In this document: in pieces, positions 7,112 to 11,457 of the stretch
How positions within the stretch are numbered: position 1 is the stretch's first letter
Layout: each line of letters opens with the position of its first letter
Origin: Actinomycetota bacterium
Lineage (GTDB): Bacteria; Actinomycetota; Acidimicrobiia; Acidimicrobiales; JAMCPL01
NCBI GenBank assembly: GCA_023379725.1
Contig: JAMCPC010000092.1
Coordinates: 1-11,457 of the forward strand
Direction: 5' to 3'
Length of the DNA stretch: 11,457 nt
Translations under genes and position numbers: made by a program
Notes under the pieces: model-generated
What the model saw: the letters and a program-made list of their open reading frames with translations, nothing else
What the model was told of the DNA's origin: nothing
The model's database searches: none

Positions 7112-7121
7112 TTAGGACACT

Positions 7122-9503
7122 ATGTCGTCAGACGATACCCTGGACACTGATGAGCTGAATATCATGAATGCTTGGTGGCGTGCATCCAATTACATATCTG
7201 CAGGCCAGATATTTCTCATGGCCAATCCACTCTTGAGTGAGCCATTAAGACCTGAACATATAAAACCTCGTCTACTGGGACACTGGGGAACCACACCAGG
7301 GTTGAATTTTATCTACACTCATCTAAATCGAGTCATCAAAAAACGCGATCTCGATATGATCTTTGTATGCGGACCTGGTCATGGAGGGCCTGCGGTAGTG
7401 GCTCAAGCTTGGCTCGATGGTACCTACAGCGAACTCTATACTCATGTAAGCCAGGATAAGGAGGGCATGGAGCGGCTCTTTCGTCAATTCTCCTTTCCGG
7501 GAGGGATACCGTCTCATGCATCTCCCGAAACCCCTGGTTCAATCAATGAAGGTGGTGAATTGGGATATTCACTTCTCCATGCATACGGAGCAGTATTCGA
7601 TAATCCCAATCTAATAGCCACATGTGTAATAGGTGATGGCGAGGCTGAAACCGGAGCACTGGCGACATCATGGCACTCCAACAAGTTTCTGGATCCCCAA
7701 AGAGACGGTGCAGTCCTTCCTGTGCTACATCTCAATGGATACAAGATAGCAAATCCCACTGTACTGGCCAGAATACCGCGAGAAGAACTGGCATCTCTGC
7801 TGAGAGGGTACGGATACAATCCAGTCATCGTAGAGGGAAGCGACCCCACCACGATGCATCAGGCATTTGCTTCAGCTCTCGACAATGCGCTGGACGAAAT
7901 TGCGTCCATCCAAAGAAATGCCCGTAACAGCTCATCTGCTGCCGACCTGACCCGCCCGAACTGGCCGATGATTGTTCTGGTAACGCCCAAGGGATGGACC
8001 GGCCCCGTCGAAGTAGACGGCTTACCTGTAGAAGGAACCTTCCGTGCCCATCAGGTCCCTCTACCCGAAGCTCGTAATAATCCAACCCAGTTGGCACAAC
8101 TGGAAGAATGGATGAAATCCTACCGTCCTGAGGAGCTGTTCGATTCATCGGGTCGACCTCGCCAGGAAATACTAGAGCTTGCACCCAGTGGGAACAGGAG
8201 GATGAGCGCTAACCCAAAGACCAATGGCGGATTGGTTGCCACCGACCTTGATCTGCCTGATTTTCGTAGCTATGCCGTAGAGGTTCCTCGTCCTGGAACC
8301 CCTGCAGTTGGAGCAACATCAGTACTGGGTAATTGGCTACGTGACGTAATGTCATATAACAGTAAGACTTTCCGTGTATTCGGTCCTGATGAGACTGCGT
8401 CGAATCGCCTGCAGTCTCTATTTGAAGTGACCGATCGTACCTGGATGGCTGAACGAATACCTACTGATGATCACCTTGCACCTGATGGTCGGGTAATGGA
8501 GGTACTCTCTGAGCATTTCTGCGAAGGGTGGATGGAAGGATATACATTGACCGGACGGTTTGGTATCTTCAATTGTTATGAGGCATTTATCCATATAGTA
8601 GATTCAATGTTCAATCAGCATGCCAAATGGTTGAAGGTGACACGGGGTATCCCATGGCGTGCACCACTCCCCTCTTTCAATTATCTTCTCTCATCACACG
8701 TGTGGCGGCAGGATCATAATGGCTTTTCCCACCAAGATCCAGGTTTTATTGACCATGTGGTAAACAAAAAAGCCGAAGTTATACGTGTCTACTTGCCGCC
8801 AGATGCCAACTGCCTACTGTCGGTAACCGATCACTGCCTACGGAGCCGTCACTACGTCAATGTAATTGTGGCCGGGAAGAATGCTGAACCGTGCTGGCTG
8901 CCCATAGAGGATGCAATAGAACATTGCACCAGAGGAATAGGGACATGGGAGTGGGCATCTTCAGATAGTGACGACAAACCAGACGTCGTCATAGGAAGTG
9001 CCGGAGACGTTCCCACCCTGGAGACACTAGCTGCTGTAGACCTGTTGCGCACGCACTTACCTGAACTAAAAGTGCGCTATGTGAATGTAGTGGACCTGAT
9101 GCGCCTGCAACCTGAGTCAGAGCACCCTCATGGATTACCGGATGCCGACTACAATTCGCTGTTTCCTCCTGGGATCCCTACAATCTTTGCTTATCACGGG
9201 TATCCATGGCTGATACATAGGCTCACCTATCGAAGGGCAAACCACGACGATATGCACGTACGCGGATACAAGGAAGAGGGTACCACGACGACTCCTTTTG
9301 ACATGGTCATGCTAAACGATATGGATCGTTTCAAGATAGTAATGGATGTAATTGACCGCTTACCGTCACTGGGGCAAAAATCTGCCCACCTCCGCCAGGA
9401 GATGTCCAGTAGACGCATGAGAGCACGTGCCTATACGCGAGAGCATGGGGAAGACGACCCCGAGATTACATCATGGAGTTGGTCAGGCGGTCATCTCGGG
9501 TGA
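7122..9503 (+). CDS. xfp: Xylulose-5-phosphate/fructose-6-phosphate phosphoketolase
   Basis: This 793-residue thiamine-diphosphate enzyme cleaves xylulose-5-P (and in many homologues fructose-6-P) with phosphate to acetyl-phosphate plus glyceraldehyde-3-P or erythrose-4-P. The length is normal. The TPP/Mg motif is GDGEAETG (171-178) with Asn205 in HLNGYKIANP. Active-site histidines fall in GHWGTTPG (His54), GPGHGG (His87), IPSHASPETPGSI (His132), FRAHQVP (His310) and QDHNGFSHQDPG (530-541). GPDETASNRL (421-430) and NCYEAF with Glu487 mark the pyrimidine-binding half. The ATG is fixed by AAAGGAGG 10 nt upstream, the best ribosome site in the window. Acetate kinase follows after 173 bp and consumes the acetyl-phosphate, a pairing seen in many phosphoketolase operons. 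No missing motif was noticed. Preference for the pentose or hexose phosphate cannot be decided by reading. Confidence 0.98.
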   Translation: MSSDDTLDTDELNIMNAWWRASNYISAGQIFLMANPLLSEPLRPEHIKPRLLGHWGTTPGLNFIYTHLNRVIKKRDLDMIFVCGPGHGGPAVVAQAWLDGTYSELYTHVSQDKEGMERLFRQFSFPGGIPSHASPETPGSINEGGELGYSLLHAYGAVFDNPNLIATCVIGDGEAETGALATSWHSNKFLDPQRDGAVLPVLHLNGYKIANPTVLARIPREELASLLRGYGYNPVIVEGSDPTTMHQAFASALDNALDEIASIQRNARNSSSAADLTRPNWPMIVLVTPKGWTGPVEVDGLPVEGTFRAHQVPLPEARNNPTQLAQLEEWMKSYRPEELFDSSGRPRQEILELAPSGNRRMSANPKTNGGLVATDLDLPDFRSYAVEVPRPGTPAVGATSVLGNWLRDVMSYNSKTFRVFGPDETASNRLQSLFEVTDRTWMAERIPTDDHLAPDGRVMEVLSEHFCEGWMEGYTLTGRFGIFNCYEAFIHIVDSMFNQHAKWLKVTRGIPWRAPLPSFNYLLSSHVWRQDHNGFSHQDPGFIDHVVNKKAEVIRVYLPPDANCLLSVTDHCLRSRHYVNVIVAGKNAEPCWLPIEDAIEHCTRGIGTWEWASSDSDDKPDVVIGSAGDVPTLETLAAVDLLRTHLPELKVRYVNVVDLMRLQPESEHPHGLPDADYNSLFPPGIPTIFAYHGYPWLIHRLTYRRANHDDMHVRGYKEEGTTTTPFDMVMLNDMDRFKIVMDVIDRLPSLGQKSAHLRQEMSSRRMRARAYTREHGEDDPEITSWSWSGGHLG

Positions 9504-9567
9504 TCCCACGGAATACCCGGACAACCAACAGGTGACCCAGCGACTTGAGTAATTAAAAGGATGACTC

Positions 9568-9583
9568 CCTGTGAACCCACAGG
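9568..9583. repeat. Small hairpin in the xfp-ackA spacer
   Basis: CCTGTG, loop AACC, CACAGG form a perfect 6-bp stem in the 173-bp gap between xfp and ackA. No T-run follows, so it is not a standard intrinsic terminator. It could be an mRNA processing or stability element. The rest of the gap holds only very short frames. Confidence 0.3.
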
Positions 9584-9653
9584 CTACCGCAAATACTTAT
9601 AAATCACTATTGGCAAGCAGGAAGTGACCAGATGAAAAGTACCCTTGGAAGAT

Positions 9654-9680
9654 AAGGAGCGATAGGTGATAGCGCCATGA
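9654..9680 (+). promoter_or_regulatory. Tandem ribosome sites and mini-ORF at the ackA start
   Basis: AAGGAG (9654-9659) lies 6 nt before a GTG (9666-9668) that opens the frame GTG ATA GCG CCA TGA, whose stop overlaps the ackA ATG as ATGA. A second SD-like AGGTGA (9664-9669) stands 7 nt before the ackA ATG. The ackA start may therefore be loaded directly or by termination-reinitiation. With only four sense codons, chance is a fair explanation. Confidence 0.35.
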
Positions 9681-10987
9681 GGACGCTTGTAATAAATGCC
9701 GGTTCGTCATCTACAAAAGTATCGGTGTTGGAGGGAAATAATACCCTATTTGCAAAATCGCTTCCCCCTGCAGCTGATACATCAGTCATGGACACCATCA
9801 CCGAGCTTGTAAATCGCTTCAGGCCGGAGGCAACCGGGCATCGCATAGTCCATGGTGGTCCCAAGTATGTCGCTCCCCTATTGGTGACCCGAGAAATGGA
9901 TGCAGAGCTTGCCAGGCTGGCTGAGCTTGCACCCTTACATAATCCTCCCGCTCTGTCGCTGCTCAATACCGTAATGCAACACTACCCGGCTATACCGGCG
10001 GTAGCCTGTTTTGATACCACATTCTTTGCCTCGTTACCACATTATTCTGCCACATACGCTATTCCAGACGAATGGCGAGAGCACTGGAATATCCGACGAT
10101 ATGGATTCCATGGACTCTCACACAGCTGGGCATCTCGCCAGGGAGCCAAGCTGATAGGCCGTCCACTCAACTCGCTCAGGATAGTGACAGCTCACCTTGG
10201 GTCGGGAGCCTCTCTTGCAGCTATTACTTATGGAACAGTTGTAGACACTACAATGGGCTTTACTCCACTGGAGGGATTGATTATGGGAACTCGATCCGGC
10301 ACCTTGGATCCTGGGATACTCACCTTTATAATGCGTAATGAACATTTGAGTCCAAATGAGCTTGAGGATATCCTTGAACATCAATCAGGTCTTACTGCAC
10401 TTGCAGGCACGGCTGATCTCCATAACGTCATCCAACGCTACCAGCAAGGTGATGAACGAGCTACCCGTGCTTGGAAGGTATACCTACACCGCCTACAGAC
10501 ATCCATAGGATCTATGGTGGTTGCCTGTGGTGGGATAGACCTGCTCGTCTTTACGGGAGGTGCTGGTGAGAGATCTGCGCTACTGCGTAACGAGACATGT
10601 GAGGGTCTCAACTTCCTGGGACTCTCCATTGATCCGGAGCTAAACGATCTAACCGAACCATCCTCATACTCAGGTTTCATACCGCAAAAAGATATACCTG
10701 ATACATCGAATGAAGGACATGAGAAAGTCACCATAGAGGGAGCCACCATGCATGAGGGAACCATCATAGAGGGAACCATCATATCTGCCACGCCCTTGGC
10801 CACTTCCTTGGAAAATTCCCCCAAACACCCCCTATCCTCTGTATCTTCTGAATCTATGTCTTCGGAATCTGTATCTTCTGAGGCATCTCCTGACTTTCGA
10901 CGAACAGGCGGGTTGCCCGCCGTTGCCGTTGTACACGCTCGTGAGGATATCGAAATTGCCCAGCAGGTAGAGCTTGTCCTGAAGTGA
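9677..10987 (+). CDS. ackA: Acetate kinase with a repetitive C-terminal insertion
   Basis: This 436-residue ASKHA-fold kinase interconverts acetyl-phosphate plus ADP with acetate plus ATP, completing the phosphoketolase route. Motifs in order: INAGSSSTK (6-14), GHRIVHGG (54-61), CFDTTFF (111-117) with Asp113, RRYGFHGLSH (140-149) with His145, AHLGSGAS (172-179), GTRSG (204-208) with Arg206, and FTGGAGERSALLRN (292-305). AVAVVHAREDIEIA (415-428) matches the usual C-terminal strand and helix, with Glu423 at the Mg-ligand position. Two oddities stand out. The N-terminal lobe is about 30 residues shorter than in E. coli, whose HRIVHGG lies near residue 90. Between GLSIDPELN (315-323) and AVAVVH there are about 90 residues where the family has about 10-20. 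This insert is rich in Ser, Thr, Glu and Pro, contains EGTII (360-369) and VSSES-type (389-403) repeats, and is probably disordered. The conserved catalytic residues suggest an active enzyme. Confidence 0.95.
   Translation: MRTLVINAGSSSTKVSVLEGNNTLFAKSLPPAADTSVMDTITELVNRFRPEATGHRIVHGGPKYVAPLLVTREMDAELARLAELAPLHNPPALSLLNTVMQHYPAIPAVACFDTTFFASLPHYSATYAIPDEWREHWNIRRYGFHGLSHSWASRQGAKLIGRPLNSLRIVTAHLGSGASLAAITYGTVVDTTMGFTPLEGLIMGTRSGTLDPGILTFIMRNEHLSPNELEDILEHQSGLTALAGTADLHNVIQRYQQGDERATRAWKVYLHRLQTSIGSMVVACGGIDLLVFTGGAGERSALLRNETCEGLNFLGLSIDPELNDLTEPSSYSGFIPQKDIPDTSNEGHEKVTIEGATMHEGTIIEGTIISATPLATSLENSPKHPLSSVSSESMSSESVSSEASPDFRRTGGLPAVAVVHAREDIEIAQQVELVLK
10736..10783 (+). repeat. 15-bp in-frame tandem repeat in ackA (EGTII)
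   Basis: GAGGGAACCATCATA occurs twice back to back without a mismatch (10754-10768 and 10769-10783). A divergent 18-bp relative starting GAGGGAGCCACC (10736-10753) precedes them. They encode EGATMH, EGTII and EGTII (residues 354-369). The unit is a multiple of three, so copy changes leave acetate kinase in frame. The perfect pair suggests a recent duplication. Confidence 0.85.
10841..10885 (+). repeat. Second 15-bp in-frame tandem repeat in ackA (VSSES)
   Basis: There are three adjacent 15-bp units: GTATCTTCTGAATCT (10841-10855), ATGTCTTCGGAATCT (10856-10870) and GTATCTTCTGAGGCA (10871-10885). Units 1 and 3 share their first 11 bases. They encode VSSES, MSSES and VSSEA (residues 389-403), an acidic serine-rich stretch in the same insert as the EGTII repeat but unrelated to it in sequence. 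Confidence 0.85.
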
Positions 10988-11151
10988 TCAGAGGCTGATC
11001 ATGCGTCGATTGGGATTCCAATACATATGAATAACCTATGGTAAGCTGTACAAAAATAATTACCCAAAGGATGGATCTCGCTCTCGGCTGAGCCAACCGC
11101 CCTGTGGTAGGCTGTACAAAAAAGAATTACCCAAAGGGGGTTATATATAGA
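10988..11151 (+). promoter_or_regulatory. Spacer between ackA and the GH5-like lipoprotein gene
   Basis: This 164-bp gap has two weak inverted repeats just after the ackA stop: TGATCA, 5 nt, TGATCA (10985-11001), and ATTGG, GATT, CCAAT (11009-11022). Neither is followed by a T-run, so I see no convincing terminator. The 11035-11137 repeat pair fills the downstream part and a TATATATAG stretch (11142-11150) lies just ahead of the next ATG. No coding frame here is persuasive. Confidence 0.35.
11035..11137 (+). repeat. 36/37-bp direct repeat pair upstream of the GH5-like lipoprotein gene
   Basis: Unit 1 (11035-11070) and unit 2 (11101-11137) align along their length with two A/G substitutions, a one-base difference in the A-run and one change beside it. 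Both contain CTGTACAAAAA followed by AATTACCCAAAGG. Each unit includes an inverted pair: GGTAA with TTACC 15 nt later in unit 1, and GGTAG with TTACC in unit 2. Unit 2 ends in AAAGGGGG, a usable ribosome site for ATG 11152. The 66-bp offset (about six helical turns) would suit two bound regulator dimers. Related units precede xfp. Confidence 0.75.
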
Positions 11152-11457
11152 ATGGCAGATCGGAATTGGTTCTCAGGGAAGCCTTCAAATCAATTATCAA
11201 GGCGCTTTTTAAGCTGGCCTTCAAGGTGGTATTTGAGAAAAACAATGTCGTTGATCATTGCTGTCGCCCTATCGACCCTCCTGACGGCATGCAGCACATC
11301 AAACAACTCCAAACCGAGCAAAAGTACGGTACAATTGCATGCCACCAGTAATACCAAGGTCGATGCGGCCTTTCCGGTGCTACCGGTGTCACATGTAGGC
11401 AGGTGGCTTGTAGATGCATCTGGACGCGTATTGCTGTTGCACGGTGTGAATGTAGTA
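11152..11457 (+). CDS. Lipoprotein glycosidase, GH5-like, N-terminal part (cut by window end)
   Basis: An open frame of 102 codons runs off the right edge without a stop. It contains a lipoprotein signal, IIAVALSTLLTAC, with the lipobox Cys at residue 47 from ATG 11152, then a Ser/Asn/Lys/Thr-rich tether. VGRWLVDASGRVLLLHGVNVV at the edge matches the first strand of GH5 enzymes of the endoglycoceramidase-like kind (V-D-x-x-G-R-V-x-x-L-R/H-G-V-N). I infer a membrane-anchored extracytoplasmic glycosidase; the catalytic residues lie outside the window. The start is uncertain. ATG 11152 has AAAGGGGG 11 nt upstream and supplies the basic n-region (RRFLSWPSRWYLRK). ATG 11245 would give a signal with no positive charge. 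TTG 11233 (read as MRKTMSLIIAV) is a third option. It could join the ackA transcript or use its own promoter. Confidence 0.8.
   Translation, partial: MADRNWFSGKPSNQLSRRFLSWPSRWYLRKTMSLIIAVALSTLLTACSTSNNSKPSKSTVQLHATSNTKVDAAFPVLPVSHVGRWLVDASGRVLLLHGVNVV

Larger units (their letters stand above)
6790..7121. promoter_or_regulatory. Divergent intergenic region between GH65 fusion and xfp
   Basis: This 332-bp stretch separates the minus-strand disaccharide phosphorylase operon from the plus-strand phosphoketolase operon, so it should hold promoters for both. Visible elements, left to right, are the 15-bp repeats and upstream ORF next to the GH65 start, two CATATG sites (6888-6893 and 6933-6938), a candidate plus-strand promoter near 6973-7003, and the CCTAYGG-type repeats and ribosome site before xfp. 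A plus-strand open frame from 6741 to 7049 crosses it but has no recognisable content. Shared control of the two divergent operons is likely from the arrangement, not proven. Confidence 0.6.

Noticed and set aside
7514..8184. Long antisense frames inside xfp
   Set aside because: They are mirror frames of a well-conserved phosphoketolase with no independent features.
9561..9635. Tiny frames (ATG at 9561 and 9632) in the xfp-ackA spacer
   Set aside because: 13 and 7 codons, with poorly placed or weak ribosome sites; nothing separates them from chance.
10985..11022. Inverted repeats after ackA considered as a terminator
   Set aside because: Stems are only 5-6 bp and no T-run follows.
10854..11096. 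Minus-strand frame of 80 codons spanning the ackA end and the first repeat unit
   Set aside because: It overlaps the repeat-rich end of ackA antisense, and the short hydrophobic stretch is weak evidence. No ribosome site or family features.
11166..11351. Plus-strand frame of 61 codons near the right end
   Set aside because: It is out of frame with the lipobox-containing GH5-like reading frame, which occupies the same bases and has clear protein features.
1..11457. CRISPR array, tRNA, rRNA, insertion sequence or phage genes
   Set aside because: No regularly spaced identical repeats with unique spacers, no cloverleaf or rRNA signature, and no transposase or integrase motif was seen on either strand.

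Overview
The window looks like a stretch of chromosome from a medium-GC (about 50% by eye) bacterium, more probably an actinobacterium than anything else. The evidence is a one-chain fusion of a beta-phosphoglucomutase-type HAD domain to a GH65 glycoside phosphorylase, resembling the adjacent mycobacterial genes Rv3400/Rv3401, together with an actinobacterial-style acetate kinase C-terminus. A moderate-GC member of the Acidimicrobiia would fit, but that is a guess. There are no rRNA or tRNA genes, no CRISPR array and no transposase. Apart from the gene cut by the right edge, every gene is intact.

Layout. Left arm, all on the minus strand and read from right to left: the HAD-GH65 fusion (6789-3451), a UspA-like protein (3431-2571), an acyl-CoA dehydrogenase (2509-1370) and a lipoprotein glycosidase of the clan GH-A type (1176-13). 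A 332-bp divergent intergenic region (6790-7121) separates this arm from the plus-strand arm. The right arm holds phosphoketolase xfp (7122-9503), acetate kinase ackA (9677-10987) and, after a repeat-containing spacer, the first about 100 codons of a second lipoprotein glycosidase (GH5-like), cut by the window end.

How the genes fit together. The two divergent units make a coherent sugar-catabolic module. GH65 phosphorolysis of an alpha-linked disaccharide gives beta-glucose-1-phosphate. The fused mutase domain would convert this to glucose-6-phosphate, and phosphoketolase would cleave fructose-6-P or xylulose-5-P to acetyl-phosphate. Acetate kinase then makes ATP and acetate. The surface glycosidases at both ends could supply sugars. 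The acyl-CoA dehydrogenase and the Usp-like protein have no obvious place in this route.

Most unusual points: (1) acetate kinase carries an insert of about 80 residues near its C-terminus, built partly from two separate 15-bp in-frame tandem repeats, just ahead of the conserved C-terminal ARED motif; (2) related repeat pairs lie upstream of both xfp and the GH5-like lipoprotein gene; (3) three genes have start codons that overlap the stop codon of a tiny upstream reading frame, which suggests translational coupling; (4) a hairpin buries the start codon of the minus-strand glycosidase. I saw no wholly new multi-gene system. The novelty is in the insert and in the regulatory architecture.
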